The notes beneath the pieces are model-generated. The model was given only the letters and a program-made list of their open reading frames with translations, did not search any database and was not told the DNA's origin. Of a stretch of 64,000 bases of DNA, positions 32,766-42,449 are shown one piece after another (the stretch's first letter is position 1; every line of letters starts with the position of its first letter). The stretch is taken from the NCBI GenBank assembly GCA_037443205.1, contig JBBIOU010000011.1, forward strand, positions 23,195-87,194, given 5' to 3'. This DNA comes from JBBIOU01 sp037443205 (GTDB taxonomy: Bacteria; Bacteroidota; Bacteroidia; Flavobacteriales_D; UBA2798). The position numbers and the translations under genes were made by a program.

Positions 32766-34631
32766 TTACTTATTGATAATTAATTTTTGGGTAATTTGTT
32801 GTTTACCCGAAGTAAGTGTTATAAAATAGATTCCTTCGGTAAGAGTAGTTAAATCTAATTGCTCGGTTTGCAAGCCGGCAGCAGAAGCATTTTTGTTTAA
32901 AGATAGTACTTGCTGACCAATGATGTTTGTAACAGCAACATGTATAGGAGCAGATTGCGTTGTTTCAAATGTAATGTTTACTATTCCATTGCTTGGATTA
33001 GGATAAACCTGCATATTTCTGCTAAATAGAATTTGTTCGGTAATTCCTACGCTGGGTCCTAATACGGTATCTACTTCTAAATAAACGATGTCGTTATTAA
33101 CAGGGGGGTCTAAATCGCCACGAATAGTTAGTCCGGGCTCAAGGTCTCGTTGAAATAGTATTCTGAATTTATTGTCAACATGATAAGCTGCCGATGCAAA
33201 AACATGCTCGTATAGATTTTGATCGGTATCAGGTGTTAAGTCAACTTCGCCTGTCCATGTATTTCCTCCGTTGGTAGATTTCATAGCATAAATATGGCGG
33301 CAACTTTGCCCGTTAGATTCAAAGTCTTCTCTGATAGACGCATAAGAAACGAAGATAGTACCATTGGGCGAAACCCCTGCTGATGGCATTGAGCAAAGAC
33401 CAACATAATAAAGTGCTAAACCAGTGACATCCAATTGCATATTGCCGTCAATATCTTGTGCACCTGTTATTACGCTGTTTGTAAAGGTGTTTTGATTTAA
33501 TGCGGGCATACCTTCTCTCCAATAGCATAAACCGTTTGTTCCGGGAAAATAACTGTACGAAGCATCTGTTAAGTTATCATCCATAACACGCATTAAACCA
33601 AAGAAAACATGAGCAGTTCCGTTAGGTGCTACAACAACAGCTCCTGCACCATCGCAGGTCCAAACAGTATCATAAACAGTATCTCCGTTAATATCTAAAC
33701 CTTGGTCTATTTGATATAAATCAATCGGGAAATCTGCAATGGTAGTTTTGGTCCAGGTAGTTCCATTGTCGTTCGACTTTAATAAAACGATATCCGCTAA
33801 TTGATTAAATATTGCAATAGCTACGTTATTGCCATTGGCAGAAATAGCATAAGCGTCTCCGCTAAATCCGGTAAAATAATTTTGATCAATATCCGGGATG
33901 ATATAGCTGTTTATATCCCATGTTGCGCCCCCATCGGTTGAGCGATAATATACCATGGCACCTTGTTGACCCATGTAAGTAATAGGTGAGGTTTGGGTGC
34001 CGGGGTCAACTAATGCTACTACATGTATATTGTTACCGGAGGTAGCAACACGTGGCCAAATTAATGCGTTACCGGTGGTGGTAGAGATGGTGGATTGTGT
34101 CCATGTACCTGTACCGGCAGTAGTTCTTTTGTTCATTACCAATGGATTGGCTACACTACCCGAGTGAGCAATTACTATTTCAGAGCCGTCTTGGAGCCCG
34201 GCTATAGATGGCCAGCCTGTTCTAACGCTTTCTATACGGGCTGAGGGATATGCTCCCCATACACCGCTGTTCCTGAAGTTGTATCCGGTTCCTCTGGCAG
34301 GCCAGGGGTCAGAGTCTAAACTCATTGTCCAGGCTGCGGATACATTGCCGCTTGAGGGCCAATAATAGATACGATTGTCTGTAGAGTTATTGGTTTGTAA
34401 ATCGTAGATGGTTTGTCCTACTACTTCAGAGTTTATTGCTCTGGGAGCGTTGTCAGCAGGCATTAATCCTATGTAAGGACCACTTTCATCCCCTTTGTAG
34501 GGAGCGACTTTTTTAACCGCAATATCCATTTGCGGATTAATTTTAGGTATAGAGTTCTGTTGGTTTTGTTGTGAATTTGCAGCAAAACCCGATAGAATCA
34601 AACCCGATAGTAAAAGGTAACTTTTTTTCAT
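32766..34631 (-). CDS. Secreted sialidase-like protein with T9SS type A sorting domain
   Basis: A 621-residue protein with a signal peptide (GLILSGFAANSQQ). A beta-propeller-like body carries BNR/Asp-box-like motifs (YYRSTDGGATWDIN, LLKSNDNGTTWTKT, MKSTNGGNTWTGEV). The C-terminal type A T9SS sorting domain is MQVYPNPSNGIVNITFE...GIYFITLTSGKQQITQKLIINK. The Asp-boxes resemble sialidase or neuraminidase folds, but I do not see a full catalytic set, so enzymatic activity is not claimed. It is followed by a strong terminator and preceded by its own promoter box, hence monocistronic. Confidence 0.85.
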   Translation of the reverse strand: MKKSYLLLSGLILSGFAANSQQNQQNSIPKINPQMDIAVKKVAPYKGDESGPYIGLMPADNAPRAINSEVVGQTIYDLQTNNSTDNRIYYWPSSGNVSAAWTMSLDSDPWPARGTGYNFRNSGVWGAYPSARIESVRTGWPSIAGLQDGSEIVIAHSGSVANPLVMNKRTTAGTGTWTQSTISTTTGNALIWPRVATSGNNIHVVALVDPGTQTSPITYMGQQGAMVYYRSTDGGATWDINSYIIPDIDQNYFTGFSGDAYAISANGNNVAIAIFNQLADIVLLKSNDNGTTWTKTTIADFPIDLYQIDQGLDINGDTVYDTVWTCDGAGAVVVAPNGTAHVFFGLMRVMDDNLTDASYSYFPGTNGLCYWREGMPALNQNTFTNSVITGAQDIDGNMQLDVTGLALYYVGLCSMPSAGVSPNGTIFVSYASIREDFESNGQSCRHIYAMKSTNGGNTWTGEVDLTPDTDQNLYEHVFASAAYHVDNKFRILFQRDLEPGLTIRGDLDPPVNNDIVYLEVDTVLGPSVGITEQILFSRNMQVYPNPSNGIVNITFETTQSAPIHVAVTNIIGQQVLSLNKNASAAGLQTEQLDLTTLTEGIYFITLTSGKQQITQKLIINK

Positions 34632-34668
34632 AGCAGTTAATTTTAGTGGATTTATTTTATTTCTGTTC

Positions 34669-34676
34669 CAAATATA
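34669..34676 (-). promoter_or_regulatory. -7 promoter box of the type A cargo gene
   Basis: Minus-strand TATATTTG, 37 bp upstream of the start codon at 34631. Confidence 0.45.
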
Positions 34677-34754
34677 TAAAATTTAGCTTGGTGTTTGTTA
34701 CCATTTTATTAAAAACCACAACCGTAGCCTAATATGTGCTAATTTTAACGCCCA

Positions 34755-35411
34755 ATGCTGTTTTTTAAAAAATATTTCTTTTATGGCTTGTTGATTTTTT
34801 TCGTTACTATAGCTTGTAATAACGATAAAAATTATTTGTCAGGAATTAACAACCGCGATACAATTTTTTATGATACTATTAAAGGTTATAATAACCCTGT
34901 TATCCCACAATCAGATGTATTATTCCTGATAGATTCGCTCGCTGCTGTTAAACAACCAATAAAGCATAAATACCTGGGTTTAAAACAGATTTTGAACAAC
35001 AATGATTTGCTCGATAGTATGGAAAATGAAAATTATCTTTTTCCGGATAGGTTTGAACACAAACAACGTGAATATATAGAGATGTTTACCCGTGAAGGAA
35101 TACGTATAGGACTTTATTATTATGAATATGACGACACAGTACGGGTTAATAATGTTAAACAAAACTGGTTAGCGTGTTACGGTAAAAATTGCATGGATGT
35201 TTTGAATGAACAGTTTAATAAAAAATACTTAAATAACGAATTAACGGCCCTAACTTATATATATGATTGTAATATTATACACATTACATTGCTGAACGAT
35301 ACAACAAACCCACAAACGCTAAAATGGCTCACTTCAGTAAGCAATGTTTTTAAAATGCCCCGAACTTTTACAATTAAAACATTTAATTTTGATAAACATA
35401 CAGTATTATGA
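34755..35411 (+). CDS. Hypothetical lipoprotein coupled to pafA
   Basis: A 218-residue protein with a lipoprotein signal peptide (FFYGLLIFFVTIAC, lipid-modified Cys near residue 21) followed by a polar sequence without recognised domain. Its stop overlaps the following PafA-type gene by 4 bp (ATGA), which implies translational coupling. Function unknown; it may assist or localise with the phosphatase, which is inference from coupling only. Confidence 0.75.
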   Translation: MLFFKKYFFYGLLIFFVTIACNNDKNYLSGINNRDTIFYDTIKGYNNPVIPQSDVLFLIDSLAAVKQPIKHKYLGLKQILNNNDLLDSMENENYLFPDRFEHKQREYIEMFTREGIRIGLYYYEYDDTVRVNNVKQNWLACYGKNCMDVLNEQFNKKYLNNELTALTYIYDCNIIHITLLNDTTNPQTLKWLTSVSNVFKMPRTFTIKTFNFDKHTVL

Positions 35412-37051
35412 CTTTAAAAAAAATCATCAGCTTATGCCTAAGTTTGTTTTATTTGTTTGCTGCGGCTCAGCAAAATAAACCGCCTAAACTAGTGGTAGGT
35501 ATTGTAATTGACCAAATGCGTTATGATTATTTGTATGCCTATTGGAATAAATTTGGCAACGGAGGATTTAAAAAACTTGTCAGACAGGGATATAATTTTA
35601 AAAATACCCATTTTAATTATGTGCCTACCTATACCGGTCCGGGGCATGCCAGTATTTATGCGGGCTGTACACCCGCCCAACACGGTATAATTGCCAACGA
35701 TTGGTACGAAAGAACTGAAAACAAAATCGTATATTGTACAGAAGATAAAAATATATCTGGTGTGGGCACCGGCAACGAATCAGGAAAAATGTCGCCACAC
35801 AGAATGGTAGCCAGTAATATAGGAGACGAATTGAAAATAGCCAGCGGAAAAAAATCAAAGGTAATCGCAATTGCATTAAAAGATCGCGCAGCTATATTAC
35901 CGGCAGGGCATGCTGCAGATGCAGCCTACTGGATGGATGATGCAACCGGAGATTTTATTTCTTCTTCCTGGTATGTAAAAGAATTACCCCAATGGCTAAA
36001 AGATTTTAATAATTTAAAACTGGCAGGAAAGTTTTTAAGCGATGACTGGAATACCTTATTACCTATTAACGAATATACAGAAAGCCTGGCAGATGATAAT
36101 GTGTATGAAAAAGCATTTAAAGGCGAAGAAAGACCGGTTTTTCCGCATAAATTATCTCAAATTCTTAAAGCATATAATAATAAACCGGGCATCATAAAAT
36201 CTACCCCTTTTGGTAATACCATAACAAAGGAACTTGCCTTAGCAATTTTAAAAAATGAAAATTTAGGCAAACATCAGGCAACGGATATGCTTTGTATCAG
36301 TTTTTCATCACCGGATTATATTGGTCACCAGTTCGGGCCAAAATCAATTGAAATGCAAGATTGTTATTTGCGCTTAGATAAAGATTTGGAAGAAATAATT
36401 TCGTGGCTCGAAAAAAATATCGGTAAAAATAATTTTGTGTTGTTTCTTACTGCCGACCATGCAGCAGTGGATGTTCCTGCCTATTTATTTAACAATCATA
36501 TCCCTGCAGGATATATCAACCTTAATGATTATAAAAACGAGCTGAATCGCTATTTGAATGCTAAATTTAATATAAAAGATACCTCGCAACCGCTTGTAAT
36601 AAATATAAATAACCAACAAGTATATTTTAATCGTGCAGTTATGAGTAAAGTTAATTTGGACGCAAAATCGGTTCAGGATATATGTGCGGATTTTTTCAGA
36701 AACATCAACGGAGTTGCGGAAGTATTAACTTTTTACCAGCTTATAAACCAACACTACACCGATGGCATAAAAATGTTGATACAAAAGGGATTTAATGAAA
36801 AACGTTCGGGTGATGTTGTGATTAATTTTTTACCGGCATGGATAGAATATGATAAAAGCGGTACTACACATGGCTCGCCCTACACTTATGATACGCATGT
36901 ACCTTTATTATGGTATGGGTATAATATTCCAAGGGGTTCATCAGCCGAATATGTTGCTATAACTGATATTGCTCCAACGCTAAGTTTAATACTGAATATA
37001 CCTTTTCCTAATGCTTGTACCGGCAAACCTATACAAAGTCTGGTTAAATAA
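35408..37051 (+). CDS. pafA: PafA-type alkaline phosphatase
   Basis: A 547-residue secreted phosphatase of the alkaline phosphatase superfamily, with a signal peptide ending FAAAQQ. Metal site and nucleophile: VVGIVIDQMRYDYL (Asp ligand) and NYVPTYTGPGHASIYAG, with Thr instead of Ser as nucleophile. PafA-specific residues are in HGIIANDWY (Asn) and IAIALKDRAAILPAG (Lys and Arg that bind phosphate). Further metal ligands are SSPDYIGHQFGP, LTADHAAVDVPAY and GTTHGSPYTYDTHVP. PafA is a phosphate-insensitive periplasmic phosphomonoesterase of Bacteroidota. The start overlaps the lipoprotein stop (ATGA). Confidence 0.92.
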   Translation: MTLKKIISLCLSLFYLFAAAQQNKPPKLVVGIVIDQMRYDYLYAYWNKFGNGGFKKLVRQGYNFKNTHFNYVPTYTGPGHASIYAGCTPAQHGIIANDWYERTENKIVYCTEDKNISGVGTGNESGKMSPHRMVASNIGDELKIASGKKSKVIAIALKDRAAILPAGHAADAAYWMDDATGDFISSSWYVKELPQWLKDFNNLKLAGKFLSDDWNTLLPINEYTESLADDNVYEKAFKGEERPVFPHKLSQILKAYNNKPGIIKSTPFGNTITKELALAILKNENLGKHQATDMLCISFSSPDYIGHQFGPKSIEMQDCYLRLDKDLEEIISWLEKNIGKNNFVLFLTADHAAVDVPAYLFNNHIPAGYINLNDYKNELNRYLNAKFNIKDTSQPLVININNQQVYFNRAVMSKVNLDAKSVQDICADFFRNINGVAEVLTFYQLINQHYTDGIKMLIQKGFNEKRSGDVVINFLPAWIEYDKSGTTHGSPYTYDTHVPLLWYGYNIPRGSSAEYVAITDIAPTLSLILNIPFPNACTGKPIQSLVK

Positions 37052-37054
37052 ATT

Positions 37055-37783
37055 TTAATTGATTTGTAAAATTACAATACTTGTGTCTTTAATGTTAATC
37101 ATATTTTTAAAGCGTGTATCGTTTTTATAATATTCGTTTAATGCTTTTATTACTTCGGCCCATCCGTAATCGTGCCACAAAATAATTCCTTTGCCATTTC
37201 GCAGCAGTTTCAGAGCTGCTTCCGTATCATTCACTACATATTCATAAGCATGAGAGCCATCAATAAAAACAAGGTCAATAGTATTTGCCAAGATTGAATA
37301 ATCATATTTTGCCGAGTCGGAATATATTTGAGTAATCATTTTTTCGTAAGGTGTACCAATAAATTGTGTGCCCGATTGTTCTTTATCAATAAATGCTCTT
37401 TCGCCACTTTTTATTCTTAGTTTGGTTTTGGTAATTTCAGATTTGGGCAAGTCTAATGTATACACATGGCTATCGGGAGAAGAATTAGCAGCCATATTCA
37501 ATGATGTTTTGCCATTAAATGTGCCGATTTCAAATATACGTTTGGGTTGGGCGTATTTAACAATACTGCAAATACATTCTAACTCATAGGGCGAAATATT
37601 ACCGTCTTGAAATTCATTATTCACCGTAATAAAATCTACCTTTCCGGTAATTTCGTGTAGTGTTTTTACCGGAATAATTTTTTCGTGCATCTTTTTTTTA
37701 GATACATTGAAATAAGAAGGAAGTACTTTAAATAATGAGCCGCTTTTGATTAAATAAAACAATCGTTTAATCCAGTATTTCAT
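37055..37783 (-). CDS. Class I SAM-dependent methyltransferase
   Basis: A 242-residue methyltransferase with motif I RIFEIGTFNGKTSLNMA, the acidic motif II VYTLDLPKS and VFIDGSHAYEYVVNDTEAALKLL, typical of the Methyltransf_24 group. An N-terminal segment of about 50 basic residues precedes it. The substrate is unknown; relatives act on small molecules or sugars. It converges with pafA (3-bp gap) and has a promoter box upstream, separate from aroA. Confidence 0.85.
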   Translation of the reverse strand: MKYWIKRLFYLIKSGSLFKVLPSYFNVSKKKMHEKIIPVKTLHEITGKVDFITVNNEFQDGNISPYELECICSIVKYAQPKRIFEIGTFNGKTSLNMAANSSPDSHVYTLDLPKSEITKTKLRIKSGERAFIDKEQSGTQFIGTPYEKMITQIYSDSAKYDYSILANTIDLVFIDGSHAYEYVVNDTEAALKLLRNGKGIILWHDYGWAEVIKALNEYYKNDTRFKNMINIKDTSIVILQIN

Positions 37784-37799
37784 GTTTTGTGATTTTATT

Positions 37800-37807
37800 C
37801 AAACATA
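37800..37807 (-). promoter_or_regulatory. -7 promoter box of the methyltransferase gene
   Basis: Minus-strand TATGTTTG, 16 bp upstream of the start codon at 37783. Confidence 0.45.
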
Positions 37808-37833
37808 CACAGAATTTTTGTTGCAGCAACTCA

Positions 37834-39039
37834 TTATTGTACTTTATTCCATTCATTCCAAAAACCGGGATATGATTTTTTAACTACCTCAGGGTTATTT
37901 ATGGTAAACTTGCCGTATAAGATTGACAATGGAGCAAAGCTCATAGCCATGCGGTGATCGTTATAAGTATTTACACATATAGCATTTTCAGGAGATTTAA
38001 AACCGGTAATTTTAAGAGATTCATGATCCGTAAAAATTTCTGCACCAAATTTTGCAAGTTCATTTTTTAATGCTTCAATACGGTCGGTTTCTTTTATTTT
38101 TAAAGTTTTTAATCCTTTTAAATAAGCCTTTGTTTTTAATGCGGCACACAAGCAGGCAAAAGTTTGTGCCAGATCAGGACAATCGGTAAAATCATACTCA
38201 AAATATGGTGGTTTTATGTTTTTTGTTTTTATGATAGTACAACCCGTATCATTAAAAACGGTTTCAACACCAAAATTATAGAACAGCGAATGAATGATGC
38301 TATCGCCTTGCAAACTGTCTTTATGCAGTAAATCAAAACTCAGTTGGCAAGTATTGCTTAATGCGGCCATTAGATACCAATAAGATGCTGCACTCCAGTC
38401 GTTTTCTATTTGGTAAACATGTGGTTTGTAAATACCGTTTTTAATTTCAACTAAATTTTTATTGATGTTTAATTCAATGCCAAATTTTTGCATCAATGCA
38501 GCAGTCATCTTTATATAAGGCATAGATACGGGCCGGGTATCGAAAGTTATGGTTAAGCCATTTTTAAATAAAGGAGCAATCATCATTAATGATGAAATGT
38601 ACTGGCTGCTGATGTCAGCACGTAGCTTTATTTTTCCTCCATCAATGTTTTTTTTGCCATAAATAATAACCGGAGGGAAGTTCTTTTTTTCGACATATTC
38701 AATGTTTATTCCCAACGTTTGTAATGCTTCTGCAAGTACGCCTATAGGTCTTTGTTTCATTCTGTCGGTGCCCGTTAATAAATGTTTGCCTTCAATTACA
38801 GATAAGAGAGCCGTGGCAAAACGAAGAGCTGTACCTGCATCTTCGGCATCAAAAATATTTTGTTTGCCTATGCACGAAATTATCCTTTGAAAAACAAGGG
38901 TATCGTTGGCGTTTGATAAATTTTTAATATTTATTTTATTACCCGATAAAAAATTCATCATTAAAACTCTGTTGCTAATGCTTTTAGAAGAAGGCAATAA
39001 AATATGTGCTTTGGTTTTTTGTGGTGGAAATATTTCCAT
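37834..39039 (-). CDS. aroA: 3-phosphoshikimate 1-carboxyvinyltransferase (EPSP synthase)
   Basis: AroA joins phosphoenolpyruvate to shikimate-3-phosphate in aromatic amino-acid synthesis. The 401-residue protein (a little shorter than the E. coli 427) has LPSSKSISNRVLMMNFLSG (substrate Lys), EDAGTALRFATAL, LRADISSQYISSLMM, TDCPDLAQTFACLCAAL and the C-terminal YNDHRMAMSFAPLS. The Gly-rich inhibitor-site region is DAGTALR, not the longer classical form, as in many Bacteroidota enzymes. It starts 3 bp after aroB, so the two shikimate genes form an operon. Confidence 0.95.
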   Translation of the reverse strand: MEIFPPQKTKAHILLPSSKSISNRVLMMNFLSGNKINIKNLSNANDTLVFQRIISCIGKQNIFDAEDAGTALRFATALLSVIEGKHLLTGTDRMKQRPIGVLAEALQTLGINIEYVEKKNFPPVIIYGKKNIDGGKIKLRADISSQYISSLMMIAPLFKNGLTITFDTRPVSMPYIKMTAALMQKFGIELNINKNLVEIKNGIYKPHVYQIENDWSAASYWYLMAALSNTCQLSFDLLHKDSLQGDSIIHSLFYNFGVETVFNDTGCTIIKTKNIKPPYFEYDFTDCPDLAQTFACLCAALKTKAYLKGLKTLKIKETDRIEALKNELAKFGAEIFTDHESLKITGFKSPENAICVNTYNDHRMAMSFAPLSILYGKFTINNPEVVKKSYPGFWNEWNKVQ

Positions 39040-39042
39040 AAT

Positions 39043-40116
39043 TTATTGTTTCATCAAAAAATAGAGCGCATCGTATATCAGTGGTATTTCAATATAATTA
39101 TCAATTGTGGCATTTCCTTTGCCTGATAATAGGGTGAAATTAATTTTATTATCCTTATTTTTTTTGTCGTTTTTCATTAGTTCGATGATGCGTTGAAAAT
39201 CCGTTTTATCGTAATCAAAACTTTTGTAATATTTTTTTATGTATCGGCAAATTTGATTGTGCAGGTTTTCGTCAATTTTATTTTTTTTAAATGATATAAA
39301 TGTTTCTGCCATCATACCTAAAGCAACTGCTTCGCCATGTAGCAAAAATTTTTCGGGATTTTCAATACCAAATGTTTCTAAGGCATGCCCAATGGTATGG
39401 CCAAAATTCAACATCTTTCTATTATTGTTTTCGTAAGGGTCATCATTTACTATTTTATTTTTTATGTCAATAGCATGGCATAAGATATCTTCGTTATAAA
39501 AGTGTTTATCAGGTTCTTGGTCTTTTATTTTATTCCATAAATTAATATCAGCAATTAAAGCATGTTTAATTATTTCAGCAAAGCCCGATAGCAATTGTTT
39601 TTTATCAAGCGTTTTCAGAAAACCCGGATCAATAAAAACTGCTTTTGGAAAGCTAAATAATCCAATCTGATTTTTTATACCGTTTAAATCTATACCCGTT
39701 TTTCCGCCAACAGATGCATCAGCTTGCGCCAACAGTGTGGTGGCAATATTAATGTAATCTATACCGCGTTTATAAGTAGAAGCAACAAAGGCGCCCATAT
39801 CGCAAATTACGCCACCGCCTAAATTAATTATCAAGGCATGCCGATCTGCTTTGAGTTGAGTTAAAGCCTCCCAAATACCTTTACATATCTCTATATTTTT
39901 ATTTTGTTCTCCGCTTTCTATTTCTATTAATTCGATCGGGCCGCATTCGTTTATTATCGAGGCTATTTGCGGATAACAATATTTAAGAGTGTTTTCATCA
40001 AGAATAATGAACAGTTGTTTGTTCTTATAGTTATTTTTTAAAAACAAGCCTAAATTTTCATGGCTTATAGAACCAATATAAATGGGATAGTTTTGTGTAT
40101 GTATTTGTTTATGCAT
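39043..40116 (-). CDS. aroB: 3-dehydroquinate synthase
   Basis: AroB converts DAHP to 3-dehydroquinate, using NAD and a divalent metal. The 357-residue protein has the NAD-binding LGGGVICDMGAFVASTYKRGI, the motif TTLLAQADASVGGKTGIDLNGIKN, and metal ligands in FAEIIKHALIAD (Glu), NFGHTIGHALETFG and LLHGEAVALGM (His residues). It is the first gene of aroB-aroA on the minus strand, 104 bp from the divergent helicase gene. Confidence 0.95.
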   Translation of the reverse strand: MHKQIHTQNYPIYIGSISHENLGLFLKNNYKNKQLFIILDENTLKYCYPQIASIINECGPIELIEIESGEQNKNIEICKGIWEALTQLKADRHALIINLGGGVICDMGAFVASTYKRGIDYINIATTLLAQADASVGGKTGIDLNGIKNQIGLFSFPKAVFIDPGFLKTLDKKQLLSGFAEIIKHALIADINLWNKIKDQEPDKHFYNEDILCHAIDIKNKIVNDDPYENNNRKMLNFGHTIGHALETFGIENPEKFLLHGEAVALGMMAETFISFKKNKIDENLHNQICRYIKKYYKSFDYDKTDFQRIIELMKNDKKNKDNKINFTLLSGKGNATIDNYIEIPLIYDALYFLMKQ

Positions 40117-40194
40117 TTAAGTGCAATTTTACAAAATATAGAGCCTAAATAGATATTATATTGCATAAATTCGGAATTATTATCAATTAAAGCG

Positions 40195-40202
40195 TATCTT
40201 TG
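40195..40202 (+). promoter_or_regulatory. -7 promoter box of the DEAD-box helicase gene
   Basis: TATCTTTG, an exact TAnnTTTG box 18 bp before the ATG at 40221. Confidence 0.5.
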
Positions 40203-40220
40203 CAACTTATTTTATAATAT

Positions 40221-41972
40221 ATGACAACATTTAATGAACTTGGACTACGTGAAGATATATTGAAAGCAATCAGTTTACTTGGTTTTAATCATCCCACACC
40301 CATACAGCAGCAGGCCATACCTATGCTGTTAAACGAAAACACCGATTTAGTAGGTTTAGCCCAAACAGGAACCGGAAAAACAGCAGCATTTGGTTTACCG
40401 CTTATTTCTAAAATAGATTTTACCCAAACCTATACACAGGCTTTGGTTATCTGTCCTACACGCGAATTGTGTCTTCAAATTACCAAAGATTTGCAAAATT
40501 ATGCTTCGCAGATAAAAAATGTAAATATTGTAGCTGTTTACGGAGGAGCGAGCATTGAAAATCAAAGCCGTCAGTTAAAGCGCGGAGCACAGATTATTGT
40601 TGCAACTCCGGGAAGACTGATTGATATGATAGAGCGCAACATGGTTAACATTAGCAAAATTAATATAGTGGTATTAGATGAGGCTGACGAAATGTTAAAC
40701 ATGGGTTTTAAGGAAGCAATTGATGATATTTTGAAAAACGTACCCAAAGACCGGAATACCTGGTTATTTTCGGCTACCATGCCCCACGAAGTTGCGCGCA
40801 TTGCACGCAATTATATGCAGCAACCTAAAGAAATAACCATGGGTAAACAAAATGCCAGCGCAGATAATATCGAGCATCAATATTATGTTATAAAAGAAAA
40901 AGACCGTTATTTTGCATTGAAGCGTATCATTGATTTTTACCCTGAAATTTTTGGTATTATATTTTGCAGAACACGCAGTGAAACACAGATGATTGCAGAA
41001 AAATTAATTAAAGACGGTTACAACTGCGAAGCATTGCATGGTGATTTATCACAGGCCCAGCGAGACCATGTAATGAAAAAATTCAGAGAAAGAAGTATTC
41101 AGTTGCTTTGCGCTACCGATGTAGCAGCACGAGGTATTGATGTAAATGATGTTACCCATGTTATAAACTATAACTTGCCCGATGATATCGAAAATTACAC
41201 GCATCGCAGCGGAAGAACTGCACGTGCAGGTAAATCGGGCATCAGTATAATTTTTGTAAACACCCGCGAAATTGATAAAATTCGGGCGATAGAAAGGCAA
41301 ATTAAAAAATCGTTTGTACGCACTAATATACCAAACGGAAGCGAGATTTGTGCCAAGCAATTGTATGCATTAATTGATAAAATGGCAAAAACCGAAGTAA
41401 AAGATGAAGAAATTGAGCCCTATATGCAAAAAGTTAGTGACGCATTCACCGGAATGAGTAAAGAAGATGTCATTAAACGGTTTATTTCGGCAGAGTTTAA
41501 TCGTTTTATAGAATATTACCGTAATTCGGAGGATTTAAATGTAAAAGACAATAATCGCGCTGATAAAGCTAATTATCATGATGGTTCTTCATATAAAAAA
41601 GGATATGGCGCTGAACCGGGCAAAACACGCTTTTTTATTAATATTGGCGAGCTTGATAATGCAAATAAAGGTATGATATTGCGATTAATATGCGACAATG
41701 CAGGACTGAAAGGTAAAGATGTTGGACGAATTGATATTAAACGCGAATTTTCTTTTTTTGAAGTTAATTCATCTTATGTTCAGGATGTAAAAAATGCACT
41801 TAACGATTATGTTTTACCCGAAAATGGTCGTAAAATAAGAGTAGAAGTTAGCGAAAATAAACCAACCGGAGAGAGGGGCGGATTTAAAGCTAAGAAAAAA
41901 AACGGTTATCATAAAAATTCAGAAGGATATAATAAGGTTAAGAAAAACTTAAGAAAAGAATATCAATATTGA
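40221..41972 (+). CDS. DEAD-box RNA helicase with DbpA-type RNA-binding tail
   Basis: A 583-residue ATP-dependent RNA helicase. The motif set is complete: Q-motif (GFNHPTPIQQQAIP), I AQTGTGKT, Ia PTRELCLQ, II DEAD, III SAT, V ARGID and VI HRSGRTARAG. After the helicase core (about 1-370) comes a charged linker, then a DbpA/CsdA-like RNA-binding domain (about 473-550; TRFFINIGELDNANKGMILRLICDNAGLKGKDVGRIDI) and a Lys-rich tail. This resembles CsdA/DeaD proteins acting in ribosome assembly and cold adaptation. The exact orthologue is not decided, so no symbol is given. Confidence 0.92.
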   Translation: MTTFNELGLREDILKAISLLGFNHPTPIQQQAIPMLLNENTDLVGLAQTGTGKTAAFGLPLISKIDFTQTYTQALVICPTRELCLQITKDLQNYASQIKNVNIVAVYGGASIENQSRQLKRGAQIIVATPGRLIDMIERNMVNISKINIVVLDEADEMLNMGFKEAIDDILKNVPKDRNTWLFSATMPHEVARIARNYMQQPKEITMGKQNASADNIEHQYYVIKEKDRYFALKRIIDFYPEIFGIIFCRTRSETQMIAEKLIKDGYNCEALHGDLSQAQRDHVMKKFRERSIQLLCATDVAARGIDVNDVTHVINYNLPDDIENYTHRSGRTARAGKSGISIIFVNTREIDKIRAIERQIKKSFVRTNIPNGSEICAKQLYALIDKMAKTEVKDEEIEPYMQKVSDAFTGMSKEDVIKRFISAEFNRFIEYYRNSEDLNVKDNNRADKANYHDGSSYKKGYGAEPGKTRFFINIGELDNANKGMILRLICDNAGLKGKDVGRIDIKREFSFFEVNSSYVQDVKNALNDYVLPENGRKIRVEVSENKPTGERGGFKAKKKNGYHKNSEGYNKVKKNLRKEYQY

Positions 41973-41979
41973 TGTTCTT

Positions 41980-42438
41980 TTATTTTTTTAGATTTTTTTC
42001 GTAGATATTTATCCAATTTTGTACGGTAATTTTTGTGCATAATTGTCCGAGAAGTTCATAGGGAATATGCTCGGGCTTTTTAAATCTGATACATGATTTA
42101 CCCATATCAAGTTTAGCATGGCTGTGTTTAGGATATTCATTTACAAACCAATTTAATAATTCGGGTTGAGCATAGATGCCCATGTGATAAAATGCAATAA
42201 AGTTTTTTTGAGCGGCAATACTCAAAAAGGGTAGAGGAAGTTTAGGGTTGCAATGGTATCCATTCGGATAAAGTTGATGCGGCACAACATATCCAATCAT
42301 GCCATAACTCATTTCTTCTTTAAAACCTTTTGGAAGATTTTTTAGGATAGTGTTACGCAATTTGATGATAGCGTTTTTTTGGTCATCTGCTAACTCTGCA
42401 ATGTATGCTTCGGGAGTTGAGGGTTTATTTGTAGCCAT
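41980..42438 (-). CDS. DUF1801 domain protein
   Basis: A 152-residue protein from the start MATNKPSTPEAYIAELADDQKNAII, matching the DUF1801 fold (LRNTILKNLPKGFKEEMSYGMIGYVVP, FIAFYHMGIY, CIRFKKPEHIPYELLGQL). The frame extends to 42474, but that start would overlap the upstream gene's 3' end without need. DUF1801 proteins have an iron chaperone/frataxin-like fold; the role here is unknown. It starts 11 bp after the SpoIIE phosphatase gene and is probably co-transcribed with it. Confidence 0.85.
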   Translation of the reverse strand: MATNKPSTPEAYIAELADDQKNAIIKLRNTILKNLPKGFKEEMSYGMIGYVVPHQLYPNGYHCNPKLPLPFLSIAAQKNFIAFYHMGIYAQPELLNWFVNEYPKHSHAKLDMGKSCIRFKKPEHIPYELLGQLCTKITVQNWINIYEKNLKK

Positions 42439-42449
42439 ATTATTAAAGT

